From: Candidatus Aquidulcis sp.
Lineage (GTDB): Bacteria; Chloroflexota; Anaerolineae; Anaerolineales; E44-bin32
Length of the DNA stretch: 15,201 bases
Assembly (NCBI GenBank): GCA_020723365.1
Contig: DYJB01000026.1
Coordinates: 1-15,201, forward strand
Direction: 5' to 3'
The position numbers and the translations under genes are program-made. The notes beneath the pieces were generated by a model. The model was not told where the DNA came from and made no database searches. It saw nothing but the letters and a program-made list of their open reading frames with translations. Shown here piece after piece: positions 1 through 7,582 of this stretch. The stretch's first letter is position 1. The number at the start of each line of letters is the position of its first letter.

Positions 1-192
1 GATTGGGAAGGGAAGGTGCGCGTCGTCAAGCTCGATATCGACCAGAACGTCAACTCGACGATGAAGTACGGTGTCATGGGTGTCCCGACCCTGATCCTGT
101 TTGTGGGCGGCCAGGTGGTGGAAAGGATCACCGGCTACCAGCCGAAGCGCAAGATCCTCGACCGGTTCGAACCGTCGCTTCCCAAGGCCTGA
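1..192 (+). CDS. Thioredoxin-family protein, C-terminal part (5' end off the window)
   Basis: The reading frame is open from base 1 to a TGA and gives the last 63 residues of a thioredoxin fold. Visible features are the beta-3 strand VVKLDIDQN, the cis-proline motif GVMGVPTLILF (the VPT typical of thioredoxins), the following strand beginning GGQVVERITGY, and a final amphipathic helix. The CXXC redox motif lies upstream of the window and cannot be checked. The likely role is a thiol-disulfide oxidoreductase in the cytoplasm. No signal or membrane segment is present in this part, but the N-terminus is missing. A 72-bp gap separates it from the next gene, so the two may share a transcript. Confidence 0.9.
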   Translation, partial: DWEGKVRVVKLDIDQNVNSTMKYGVMGVPTLILFVGGQVVERITGYQPKRKILDRFEPSLPKA

Positions 193-264
193 GGCTGCGC
201 CAGTCCCCCGCACTCGACCCATACGGCGCCCGACTACCCAGTTGAGGGACTGTGAGGAGAATCC

Positions 265-630
265 ATGACGGCCGCCTCGAGCATCATCATCACCCTGGCG
301 CTCATCTTCTACTCGATCGGCGTGTGGAGCGAGCGCCTCGCCGGGCGCCTCAAGCCCTGGCACCTGGGGTTCTTCTGGCTCGGCCTGGTGTGCGACACGG
401 TCGGCACCGGCATGATGCTGGAAATGGCCGGGGGCATCACGCCGACCATCCACGCCACCACCGGCCTGTTGGCGATCATCCTGATGCTGATCCACGCCCT
501 GTGGGCGACCGTTGTGCTCCTCCGCCGCGATGAGCGCTGGATCCGCAGCTTTCACCGCTTCAGCCTGGCCGTCTGGTTGATCTGGCTCATTCCCTACTTC
601 AGCCCGATGCTGCTCGGCCTCGAGCGCTAG
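265..630 (+). CDS. Small four-helix integral membrane protein (HsmA/TIGR03987-like)
   Basis: This is a 121-residue, very hydrophobic protein with about four transmembrane segments, at roughly residues 5-21, 33-55, 63-87 and 100-118. They are separated by short Arg-rich loops (SERLAGRLK, RRDERWIR). The pattern of a helix pair around FFWLGLVCDTVGT and a later HATTGLLAIILMLIHALWA resembles the TIGR03987/HsmA group of small membrane proteins, some of which are reported to be linked to heme handling. I assign that group from memory of the pattern, so the function is uncertain. His residues in the third helix could be metal or heme ligands (inference). The start is supported by a GAGGAG ribosome-binding site ending about 6 nt before the ATG. 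A 420-bp regulatory gap follows. Confidence 0.75.
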   Translation: MTAASSIIITLALIFYSIGVWSERLAGRLKPWHLGFFWLGLVCDTVGTGMMLEMAGGITPTIHATTGLLAIILMLIHALWATVVLLRRDERWIRSFHRFSLAVWLIWLIPYFSPMLLGLER

Positions 631-694
631 GCGGCTGGCCTACCGACTCCCGGAGTTCTGCGCTGACCTCGGAAGTCGGCTTGCGCGGCACGCC

Positions 695-723
695 TTGACG
701 GTCGGAGTCGGCTGCCGTAGACT
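695..723 (+). promoter_or_regulatory. Sigma-70-type promoter of the trpS T-box leader
   Basis: TTGACG (695-700) and TAGACT (718-723) are separated by exactly 17 bp. The predicted start of transcription, near 730, falls just before the base of Stem I of the T-box leader, so promoter and RNA element support each other. Confidence 0.7.
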
Positions 724-729
724 GCCGCC

Positions 730-1013
730 AATCAGGTCGCGTGGCGACGACGAGGACGAGCAGGCGTCGAAGCGGCGCACCAGAGAGGGGCGAGGGTGGG
801 TCGCCGCCCGAACGCCGGCGCCGAACGGACCGCCGAGCCGGTCCGCAACGCCAGATGGATGTGCACCCGCCCTGCCAGAGCCTGCCCCCGAAACCGTGGC
901 AGCGGCCGTGACTTTTGGCCGGAGAGGGAGGCTGCGGCGCCGACTGCGGCCGTACAGGCGGGGCACCGCGGGCACAGCGCTCGTCCCCAGCGGGGATGGG
1001 CGCTTTCATTTCC
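730..1013 (+). ncRNA. Tryptophan T-box leader (tRNA-sensing riboswitch) of trpS
   Basis: Helices can be traced by eye. Stem I base: GGCG 743-746 with CGCC 868-871, then ACG 756-758 with TGT 860-862. Above the specifier loop: GGCGT 763-767 with ACGCC 848-852, then CGGCGC 773-778 with GCGCCG 818-823. Next come the AGAGAG bulge motif (782-787) and a distal hairpin GGCGA/TCGCC (789-793/801-805) whose loop contains GGTG, matching GNUG. The specifier loop reads AGA-TGG-A, with TGG (Trp) at 856-858. Stem II is CTGCCA 872-877 with TGGCAG 897-902. Stem III is CGGCC 903-907 with GGCCG 917-921. The T-box core GGGCACCGCG lies at 961-970, followed by CTCGTCCCC (980-988) as in classical T-boxes. Antiterminator helix A2 is 968-973/979-984. 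An extra perfect 7-bp hairpin (826-832/839-845) is inserted in the 3' strand of Stem I. The specifier matches the downstream trpS, so uncharged tRNA-Trp should allow read-through. The first base of the tRNA-acceptor-binding bulge is G instead of the usual U. Confidence 0.82.
976..1011 (+). terminator. Rho-independent terminator/attenuator of the trpS T-box
   Basis: A 13-bp stem pairs 976-988 with 992-1004. It includes two G-T wobble positions, has a 3-nt loop, and is followed by TTTCATTT. Its 5' strand overlaps the 3' strand of the antiterminator (979-988), giving the mutually exclusive fold expected of a transcriptional T-box. Confidence 0.8.
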
Positions 1014-1050
1014 GGCCGCAGGCCGGCGTCGCCGTGATACGGAGGAGACC

Positions 1051-2067
1051 ATGAACCATCCCACGCGCAGGATTCTCACCGGCGACCGGCCCACCGGCCC
1101 GCTCCACCTGGGGCACTACGCAGGGACGCTGGCCAACCGCCTGCGCCTGCAGGAATCGTACGAGTGCTTCTTCATCGTCGCCGACCTGCACACGTTGACG
1201 ACGCGGCCGGGGCGGCAGGACGTGGCGCGCCTGGGCGAGAACATCCGCGAGATGGTGCTCGACTACCTGGCGGTGGGCATCGATCCGCAGCGCAGCGCCG
1301 TCTTCCTGCAGTCGGCCGTGCCCGAAACGTATGAGCTCAACCTGATCTTCGAGATGCTCGTCAGCGTACCGCGCCTCGAGCGCGTCCCCAGCCTGAAGGA
1401 AATGGCCCAGGCGGCCGACCTGGAGGCGATGTCCTTCGGCCTGTTGGGCTACCCGGTCCTCCAGGCGGCCGACATCCTGCTCCCGCGGGCCACGCTGGTT
1501 CCCGTGGGGAAGGACAACGAGGCCCACGTCGAGGTGGCGCGCGAGATCGCTCGCCGTTTCAACGCCCTGTATGGCGAGGTCTTCCCGGTGCCGGAGGTGA
1601 TGCTGGGGGAGGTTCCGTCGCTGGTGGGCATCGACGGTCAGGCCAAGATGTCGAAGTCGCTCGACAACGCCATCTTCCTGGCGGACGATGCCCGCACGGT
1701 CGAGGAGAAGGTCCGGCGCATGTACACCGATCCTCGCCGCGTGCGCGCCGATATCCCGGGGACGGTCGAGGGCAACCCCGTCTTCGCCTACCACGACGCC
1801 TTCAATGCCGATCGGGCCGAGGTCGATGACCTGAAGGAGCGCTACCGTCAGGGCAGGGTGGGGGATGTGGAGGTCAAGGCCCGCCTGTCACGTGCGCTGA
1901 ACACCTTCCTCGATCCCATCCGGGAGCGACGGGCGGACGTTGCCCGCCGGCCGGGGCGAGTGGAGGAGGTGCTGCAGGACGGGACGAAGCGCGCCCGCCA
2001 CGAGGCGATCCTGACGATGGCGGCCGTGAGAGATGCGATGGGGCTGTACCGGCTGGGATCCGAGTAG
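1051..2067 (+). CDS. trpS: Tryptophan--tRNA ligase
   Basis: This cytoplasmic class I aminoacyl-tRNA synthetase of 338 residues, a normal length for bacterial TrpRS, charges tRNA-Trp with tryptophan using ATP. The N-terminus GDRPTGPLHLGHYAG carries the HIGH-type signature (H19-L-G-H22). KMSKS is exact at residues 199-203. Other TrpRS hallmarks are VADLHTLT, the central GYPVLQAADILL and PVGKDNEAHVE, and the anticodon-binding region after about residue 210. The ATG at 1051 has a GGAGGAG ribosome-binding site about 3-6 nt upstream. The frame is open back to 796, but that extension lies inside the T-box leader and is not coding. Control is predicted to be by tRNA-Trp charging through the upstream leader. 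The gene converges on the minus-strand membrane protein with 15 bp between stops. Confidence 0.97.
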   Translation: MNHPTRRILTGDRPTGPLHLGHYAGTLANRLRLQESYECFFIVADLHTLTTRPGRQDVARLGENIREMVLDYLAVGIDPQRSAVFLQSAVPETYELNLIFEMLVSVPRLERVPSLKEMAQAADLEAMSFGLLGYPVLQAADILLPRATLVPVGKDNEAHVEVAREIARRFNALYGEVFPVPEVMLGEVPSLVGIDGQAKMSKSLDNAIFLADDARTVEEKVRRMYTDPRRVRADIPGTVEGNPVFAYHDAFNADRAEVDDLKERYRQGRVGDVEVKARLSRALNTFLDPIRERRADVARRPGRVEEVLQDGTKRARHEAILTMAAVRDAMGLYRLGSE

Positions 2068-2082
2068 CCCGCCAGCGGCCGC

Positions 2083-3615
2083 TCAGCGCTCGCCGCCGGG
2101 AAGCACCCGGTAGATGACGGCCATCCGATCGCGGTAGATCTCGTCCAGCCTCGGATCGGCATCCGCCCGTTCCAGGAACGCTTGATGCTCCAGGTCGGAG
2201 AAGACGAAGCTGGCGCCGAAGCGCGCCGCGATCGCCCGTGCCGGAGCGTCAACTTCGCCTCGCGTGATCGCCACCCACTCGTCATACAGCGCCTCATCGG
2301 CCAGCTGCAGGTAGGTCGGATCGAGGCCGAGGGTGTAGCGGTTGGTCGTGTTGTAGAAGAACAACCGCGGGAAGTCATCCCAATCTGTCTGGAAGACCAT
2401 CTCGCCGGGCTGGCTGTGTCGCGCCAGCCAGGTGGCCGCCGCAGCATAGCGCTCGAGGCGCGGGCTGGCTGCCACGCTCTGGCGCGCCTGGATGACCGTC
2501 CACGCCAGCGGGACGGCCAGCAGCGCGGGAAGCGCCCGCGCCAACTTCGCCTTCGCCGGAAACCAGCCGGCGAGCCAGGGTGAAGCGGTGAGCGCCAGGA
2601 AGACCAGGCTGGAGGGCGGGAAGTACTCGGCGAAGCGTCTCGAGCGCAGGAACAGGATCCCGAACGCCGCCGCCAGCAGCAGCGCCATCAGCGTGCCCCG
2701 GTCGAGCTTACCCCGCCGCCCCATGAAGACCAGTCCGCCGGCGAAGGCGGCGAACGCCAACCCGCTGTTCGTCACGAGCGTCCAGGCGTCGTAGGGATAC
2801 CATTCGTTCCCGACTGGGACCTGCGGATGGGCGAGCTTCGGCAGGAGATGCTGCATGACGAATTCCAGATCGCGCGGGAAGTACGGATTGATGGCCAACC
2901 CCAGCGTGATCCCGCCGGCGGCATACAGCGCCGGGCGCACGTTGACGCGGCGCTCGAGCAGCAGATCGGCCAGCATGCCCGCACCGGCCACGCCCAGCAG
3001 CAGAGGGAAGGCGTCGTACAACCAGACGTAGACGAAGCCCAGCGGCAGCAGCCAGGCCTCGCGACGCTCCAAGAGCAGGAAGAGGGCCACGACGAGCAGG
3101 AGCAGCGAGGCAGACTGTGCCCGGGGCATGCTCATGCGATAGAGGAAGGCTTCCGACAGGGCGAACAGCCCCAGCGTCCACCAAGCGGCGTGCGCCACGT
3201 GACGCCGGAGCCCAAGCCAGATGCCCAGGAAGGCCAGCGAGGCGATGAACGTGCTGGCGAGCTTGCCGCGCAGCGCCAGCCCGGCGGGGTCGCCAGCCGC
3301 AAACGGCAGGAGCAGCACGTGGAAGAGGAAGTGGTGGTCGTAGTAGGCTTCCGGCGAAAGGATGGTCAGCGGCAGCCAGGGGAACTCCGGTACGAGGCCG
3401 GCCTCGCCCATCAGCTGGGCCAGCCGCAGGTGGTAGAAGCCGCCGACGCCGACCGGGGCGGCGCTTGCGAACTGGACCAGCGCCAGCAGCCCGAAGATGA
3501 CAGCCCACAGCCCCACGCCGCCGGCAATCGCCCCGATGTTCAGTGTCCAGGCGCGGCCCGCCGGGCGAGCAGGAAGGGCGGACGCTGGGTGGGGTAGTGC
3601 GTCGCTGGTGGTCAT
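2083..3615 (-). CDS. Polytopic membrane protein, GT-C/STT3-like glycosyltransferase candidate
   Basis: This 510-residue protein has a hydrophilic N-terminus, about ten or more transmembrane helices between residues 27 and 375, and a soluble C-terminal domain (about 385-510). The first loop after helix 1 has G-F-Y-H-L-R (59-64) followed by YYDHHFLFH (91-99). This layout recalls the first extracytoplasmic loop of STT3/AglB-type and other GT-C enzymes, where an acidic residue and DxxYHxR-like sequence bind lipid-linked sugar. The Asp expected before FYHLR is replaced by Gly here. The C-terminal domain has TDWDDFPRLFFYN (410-422) and GLDPTYL (430-436), positioned where STT3 proteins carry WWDxG. 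It probably transfers sugars from a polyprenyl donor at the membrane (inference). The start has GAGG 8 nt upstream. It lies 74 bp downstream of the lipoprotein gene on the same strand. Confidence 0.7.
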   Translation of the reverse strand: MTTSDALPHPASALPARPAGRAWTLNIGAIAGGVGLWAVIFGLLALVQFASAAPVGVGGFYHLRLAQLMGEAGLVPEFPWLPLTILSPEAYYDHHFLFHVLLLPFAAGDPAGLALRGKLASTFIASLAFLGIWLGLRRHVAHAAWWTLGLFALSEAFLYRMSMPRAQSASLLLLVVALFLLLERREAWLLPLGFVYVWLYDAFPLLLGVAGAGMLADLLLERRVNVRPALYAAGGITLGLAINPYFPRDLEFVMQHLLPKLAHPQVPVGNEWYPYDAWTLVTNSGLAFAAFAGGLVFMGRRGKLDRGTLMALLLAAAFGILFLRSRRFAEYFPPSSLVFLALTASPWLAGWFPAKAKLARALPALLAVPLAWTVIQARQSVAASPRLERYAAAATWLARHSQPGEMVFQTDWDDFPRLFFYNTTNRYTLGLDPTYLQLADEALYDEWVAITRGEVDAPARAIAARFGASFVFSDLEHQAFLERADADPRLDEIYRDRMAVIYRVLPGGER

Positions 3616-3644
3616 CGGGGTGCCTCGGGGCCAGGCCGGGCGCG

Positions 3645-3674
3645 CCGCCGCCTCCCCCGGTCGGGAGGCGGCGG
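3645..3674 (-). terminator. Perfect 12-bp GC-rich stem-loop after the lipoprotein gene
   Basis: Bases 3645-3656 pair perfectly with 3663-3674 around a 6-nt loop (CCGGTC). It sits between the stop of the minus-strand lipoprotein gene and the start of the next minus-strand gene. There is no T-run on the minus strand after it, so it could be a partial terminator or an RNA-stabilising hairpin. Confidence 0.5.
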
Positions 3675-3689
3675 ACGCCGTGTTCTGGT

Positions 3690-4631
3690 CTAGCCGACGT
3701 TGCTGTTGCCGTCGTTGTCGTTGTCGTCGTTGTCGTCGTTGTCGCTGTCGTCGTCATCGTTGGAGTTGCTGTTGCTGTTCTCCATCTCATTGTCGTTGGC
3801 ATTGCTGTTGTCGTCGTCATCGTCCATTTCGCCCATCTCGCCAACCTCAGCCAGCTCGATCTCGCGGGCGGTCAGTTCACCGCCGGCGCCCACCAGCAGA
3901 TGGACCTTGACGGCGTCGCCTACGGCCAAAGTGCCCTTGATCTCGGTGGCGGCTGTGATGGCCACCGTCCGGCCGCCGATGACCCATGCTTCGGGGGCCA
4001 TCGATTCGATCATCGCCACCAGCTCGACCTCGGCACCTTCCATAGCGTCCTCGAGCTCGGCATCAGGGGCTTCGATCTCGCGCCCCACCAGAGAGCCGTC
4101 CACGCCGACGATCAGGTGGACCTTGACCAGGTCGCCGATGGCAAAGGTCCCCTCGATCTCCGTCTGCGCCGTCACGGCGAATGTCTTGCCGGCGACGGTC
4201 CACTCGTCGCTAGCGATGGCTTCCACGGCGCCGGTGAAGTCGTACTCGGCGCCGGTCAGGCTGAGCTCGGCGGAGTCATCGGGCTGGGCCGGCTCGATCT
4301 GGCGGGCCGCCAGCGTGCCGTCGCTCTGGACGAAGATGTGAGCCTTGGCCAGGTCACCGACCTGAAGGGTCCCCTTGATCTCGGTCGCGGGCAGGATGGC
4401 GAGCACCTTGCCGTTCATCATCCAGGCGGTGGGCGCCATGGATTCGACCGTACCGATGAGCTCGAGCTCACCCTCCAGCGAGGGGGCGGCCACCGTCTCG
4501 ACCGGCTCGACGGTCTTCATCAGTCCCTCGCCTGTGGCGGGGGGCAGCGTCGCCGCACCGGGGGCGCAAGCCGCCAGGGCCATCGCCGCCACCGCCATCA
4601 GGCCGAGCACACCTGCTGTCTTGTTCTTCAT
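3690..4631 (-). CDS. Lipoprotein with three DUF5666-like repeats and an acidic Asp/Asn/Ser tail
   Basis: The 313-residue protein has a lipoprotein signal peptide: MKNK, hydrophobic 5-18, lipobox L-A-A-C with Cys22. It therefore should be anchored to the outer face of the membrane. Three homologous units of about 60 residues follow, near 55-115, 128-188 and 200-262. Each has the pattern (I/A)ES or EA(M/I)A, xxW, a GK/GR turn, TEIxGT, VGDxxKxH and a closing AREIE-like strand. I recognise this as DUF5666, whose function is unknown. From about 264 to 313 the protein is almost only D, N, S, E and G. The start was chosen at the second of two adjacent ATGs (4631) because GGAGG lies 7 nt upstream; the ATG at 4634 would leave only 4 nt. 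The tail might bind divalent cations or keep the domain soluble (inference). Confidence 0.85.
   Translation of the reverse strand: MKNKTAGVLGLMAVAAMALAACAPGAATLPPATGEGLMKTVEPVETVAAPSLEGELELIGTVESMAPTAWMMNGKVLAILPATEIKGTLQVGDLAKAHIFVQSDGTLAARQIEPAQPDDSAELSLTGAEYDFTGAVEAIASDEWTVAGKTFAVTAQTEIEGTFAIGDLVKVHLIVGVDGSLVGREIEAPDAELEDAMEGAEVELVAMIESMAPEAWVIGGRTVAITAATEIKGTLAVGDAVKVHLLVGAGGELTAREIELAEVGEMGEMDDDDDNSNANDNEMENSNSNSNDDDDSDNDDNDDNDNDGNSNVG
3692..3830 (-). repeat. Low-complexity GAC/AAC/AGC triplet tract encoding the acidic tail
   Basis: On the plus strand this reads as imperfect GTCGTT/GTCGTC/GTTGCT triplets. On the coding strand it gives runs of Asp, Asn and Ser codons. All repeat steps are multiples of three, so length changes would keep the frame. 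Confidence 0.8.
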
Positions 4632-5100
4632 CATCTGTCCTCCACAAGGATTGAGCACTACGCTCACCTGTTTAGTCGCTTTTGGGGGCGGAAGGTTACG
4701 GACGGGAACTGGGACCTCGGTAGGGGCACGGCGCGGGCCGGCCGGGACCCCGAGAACGGGGAAGGCAGATGTGCGGGTTTCCCGGGTGGGGGCACCGGTC
4801 CCGGGGCTCCCGTCCAACCGGGGATGTCAGCCCGCCTCAAGCGCCCGGGGCCTCTCGGCCCCTGTCGGCAGGCCAGCTCCCGCTTCGCTTAGGCCGGTCG
4901 TCCAGGAGTCAACCGTACCTTGGGCAGTCGAGATCCGGCCTGCGAACGCGATCGGAGGACTGCAGAGAGTCGGCGCGCGGCCGGGGCAGAAGTCGACCGG
5001 GGCGCGTCCGGCATCACCGGCGGACCGGCTTGCCCGAGCGGCAGGCCGGCCGGTTGTATAATCGCTCGGGCAGGCGCTTCTGCACCCGCCGGAGACAGGC
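4632..5100. other. 469-bp GC-rich intergenic region between divergent genes
   Basis: I see no convincing gene in this gap. It carries several GC-rich inverted repeats, the clearest being GGGGCC (4847-4852) with GGCCCC (4857-4862) around TCTC. Near its right end is the -10 element of the mutase operon. The ribosome-binding site of the lipoprotein gene lies at its left end. No riboswitch could be assigned. Frames open on both strands here look like high-GC background. Confidence 0.6.
5057..5062 (+). promoter_or_regulatory. Candidate -10 box of the mutase subunit/meaB operon
   Basis: A perfect TATAAT stands out in very GC-rich DNA. The sequence 16-18 bp upstream does not resemble a -35 box; TTGCCC at 5030-5035 is 21 bp away. 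Transcription would start near 5069, leaving a leader of about 30 nt with GGAG 6 nt before the ATG. Confidence 0.5.
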
Positions 5101-5514
5101 ATGACCACGACGAAGCTGCGCATCCTGATCGCCAAGCCGGGGCTGGACGGGCATGACCGTGGCGCCAAGGTCATCGCGCGGGCGCTGCGCGACGCCGGGT
5201 TCGAGGTGATCTATACCGGACTGCGTCAGACGCCCGAGATGATCGCCGAGGCTGCCCTTCAGGAAGACGTGGATGCCATCGGCCTGTCGATCCTCTCCGG
5301 CGCCCACATGGCGCTGGTGCCGCGCGTGCTCGAGCTTCTCAGCGCCCAGGGCCAGGACGGCGTTCCCCTCCTGCTGGGCGGAATCATCCCGGACGAAGAC
5401 ATCCCCGAACTCAAGCAGCGAGGCGTGGCGGCTATCTTCGGCCCCGGAACGACCACGGATGCGGTTGTGGCCGCCTTCCAGCAGGCTGCAGCCGATGCGC
5501 CACCCCGGTCCTGA
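5101..5514 (+). CDS. Methylmalonyl-CoA mutase C-terminal (B12-binding) subunit
   Basis: The 137-residue protein is a complete cobalamin-binding Rossmann domain. It has the D-x-H-x-x-G motif as DGHDRG (16-21), where His18 would be the lower axial cobalt ligand. The SxL-type segment is S-I-L-S-G (63-67), followed by the glycine pair GG (93-94) in LLGGIIP and GPGT near the C-terminus. KPGLDGHDRGAKV is characteristic of methylmalonyl-CoA mutases and related acyl-CoA mutases. Here the domain is a separate polypeptide, as in archaea and several bacteria with split mutases. The catalytic TIM-barrel subunit is not in the window, so it must be encoded elsewhere. The enzyme interconverts (R)-methylmalonyl-CoA and succinyl-CoA in propionate metabolism; a related acyl-CoA substrate is possible. 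meaB follows 12 bp downstream. Confidence 0.93.
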   Translation: MTTTKLRILIAKPGLDGHDRGAKVIARALRDAGFEVIYTGLRQTPEMIAEAALQEDVDAIGLSILSGAHMALVPRVLELLSAQGQDGVPLLLGGIIPDEDIPELKQRGVAAIFGPGTTTDAVVAAFQQAAADAPPRS

Positions 5515-5526
5515 GGGCCGGCGGCC

Positions 5527-6519
5527 ATGAGCCTTGTCGAGCGCATCCGGGCGGGTGATCGCCTGGCGCTGGCGCGCCTTCTGACCCAGATCGAGAATGA
5601 AGACGCCGCCGGCTTCGACACCCTGACCGAGCTGTTCCCGCGCACGGGCCGCGCCCACCTGATCGGCATCACCGGCGCGCCCGGAAGCGGCAAGTCGACG
5701 CTCGTCAACCGGCTGGCGATGGAGCTGCGCCATCGAACCGGCGCTACGGTCGCCGTCGTCGCCGTCGACCCCAGCAGCCCCTTCACCGGGGGGGCGCTCC
5801 TCGGCGACCGCATCCGCATGCGCGATCTGAGCGGCGATCCCGGCGTGTTCATCCGCAGCATGGCCAGCCGCGGCGCCCTCGGCGGCTTGGCGCGAACCAC
5901 CGCCTCCGTGGTCGACGCCTTCGACGCCGCCGGGTACGGATGGGTGCTGATCGAGACCGTCGGCGCCGGACAGGCCGAAGTCGAGATCGCCCGCACGGCG
6001 CACACGACGGTCGTCATCGAGGCCCCCAGCGCCGGCGACGACGTCCAGGCCATCAAGGCCGGCATTCTGGAGGCGGCTGACGTCCTGGTCGTCAACAAGG
6101 CCGACCTCCCGGGCGCGGACAACGCCGTGCGCGCCCTGCAGTCGGCCCTCGAACTGGCGGCCAACCTGCGTCCGGTGTGGGACCACCACGGACGCCTCGA
6201 AACGGTCGAAGCCGCCTCGGCTGAACCGGCGTGGACCCCGCCTGTCCTGAAGGCCGTTGCCACGCAGGGTGGCGGCATCAGCGAGCTGGTCGATGCCATC
6301 CAGGCGCACGGCGCCCACCTGAAGGCCGGAGGGGGACGCCGGCGGCGCGACCAGGAGCGCCTGAGGAGCCAGGTGCTGGCGTTGCTCGGGGCGCACCTGC
6401 TGGACGCGTTTCTGGAGTCGCGCGGCCGGGAGCAGATTGACGCCGCCGTCGAGTCCGTCGTAGGGCGCCGATCGTCGCCGCGCCAGGTCGTCGAGGCCCT
6501 GCTGCAGGCGCGCCGCTGA
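5527..6519 (+). CDS. meaB: Methylmalonyl-CoA mutase-associated GTPase (MeaB/ArgK family)
   Basis: This 330-residue G3E P-loop GTPase has the usual MeaB length. Walker A is GAPGSGKST (50-58). Following motifs are VDPSSPFTGGALLGDRIRM (80-98), the G-protein segment IETVGAGQAEVEIA (142-155) and NKAD (190-193) for guanine recognition. The C-terminal region is helical and mediates dimerisation in relatives. MeaB proteins gate cofactor loading and protect methylmalonyl-CoA mutase from inactivation, using GTP hydrolysis. The gene lies 12 bp after the B12-binding subunit, which supports this role over the older arginine-transport (ArgK) annotation. The start ATG has only a weak upstream purine stretch (GAGGG), so it may be translated by coupling. 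Confidence 0.93.
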   Translation: MSLVERIRAGDRLALARLLTQIENEDAAGFDTLTELFPRTGRAHLIGITGAPGSGKSTLVNRLAMELRHRTGATVAVVAVDPSSPFTGGALLGDRIRMRDLSGDPGVFIRSMASRGALGGLARTTASVVDAFDAAGYGWVLIETVGAGQAEVEIARTAHTTVVIEAPSAGDDVQAIKAGILEAADVLVVNKADLPGADNAVRALQSALELAANLRPVWDHHGRLETVEAASAEPAWTPPVLKAVATQGGGISELVDAIQAHGAHLKAGGGRRRRDQERLRSQVLALLGAHLLDAFLESRGREQIDAAVESVVGRRSSPRQVVEALLQARR

Positions 6520-6555
6520 GCGACCGGCCTGGCTGGCTTCGGGGACCAGATGGGC

Positions 6556-6561
6556 TACACT
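6556..6561 (+). promoter_or_regulatory. Weak candidate -10 box upstream of the PRPP synthetase gene
   Basis: TACACT lies about 55 bp before the ATG in the 97-bp gap after meaB. The best-spaced -35 candidate, CTGGCT at 6533-6538 (17 bp away), matches only about half of the consensus. Confidence 0.35.
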
Positions 6562-6616
6562 AGGCGACCGGAAGCAGGCACCGGGCCGGTCGCTGACACA
6601 TCACGCGAGGGATGCC

Positions 6617-7576
<960 letters not shown>

Positions 7577-7582
7577 TCAGGC

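Noticed and set aside
823..829. Alternative T-box specifier GAA-CGG-A (Arg)
   Set aside because: It fits the local consensus but is locked in a perfect 7-bp hairpin, the flanking lower helix does not form, and Arg disagrees with the trpS gene downstream; the TGG site allows both flanking helices.
796..1050. 85-residue in-frame N-terminal extension of trpS
   Set aside because: It lies wholly inside the T-box leader helices and terminator, is not TrpRS-like, and the ATG at 1051 has its own ribosome-binding site and begins at the usual TrpRS N-terminus.
3692..3830. Triplet repeat tract as a CRISPR or minisatellite element
   Set aside because: There are no spacers or fixed-length units. The tract is explained as codons of the acidic protein tail.
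4632..4817. N-terminal extension of the lipoprotein reading frame to 4817
   Set aside because: The extension is Pro/Arg-rich background. The internal start has GGAGG and is directly followed by a signal peptide with a lipobox.
4680..5060. Cobalamin riboswitch upstream of the B12-binding mutase subunit
   Set aside because: Fragments such as GGGAAGGC (near 4758) and CCAGGAG (near 4902) recall the riboswitch, but they are about 140 nt apart and the B12-box and core order are missing.
5014..6396. Long minus-strand open frames opposite the mutase subunit and meaB
   Set aside because: They are antisense shadows caused by high GC. The plus-strand products have clear catalytic motifs and the minus-strand products do not.
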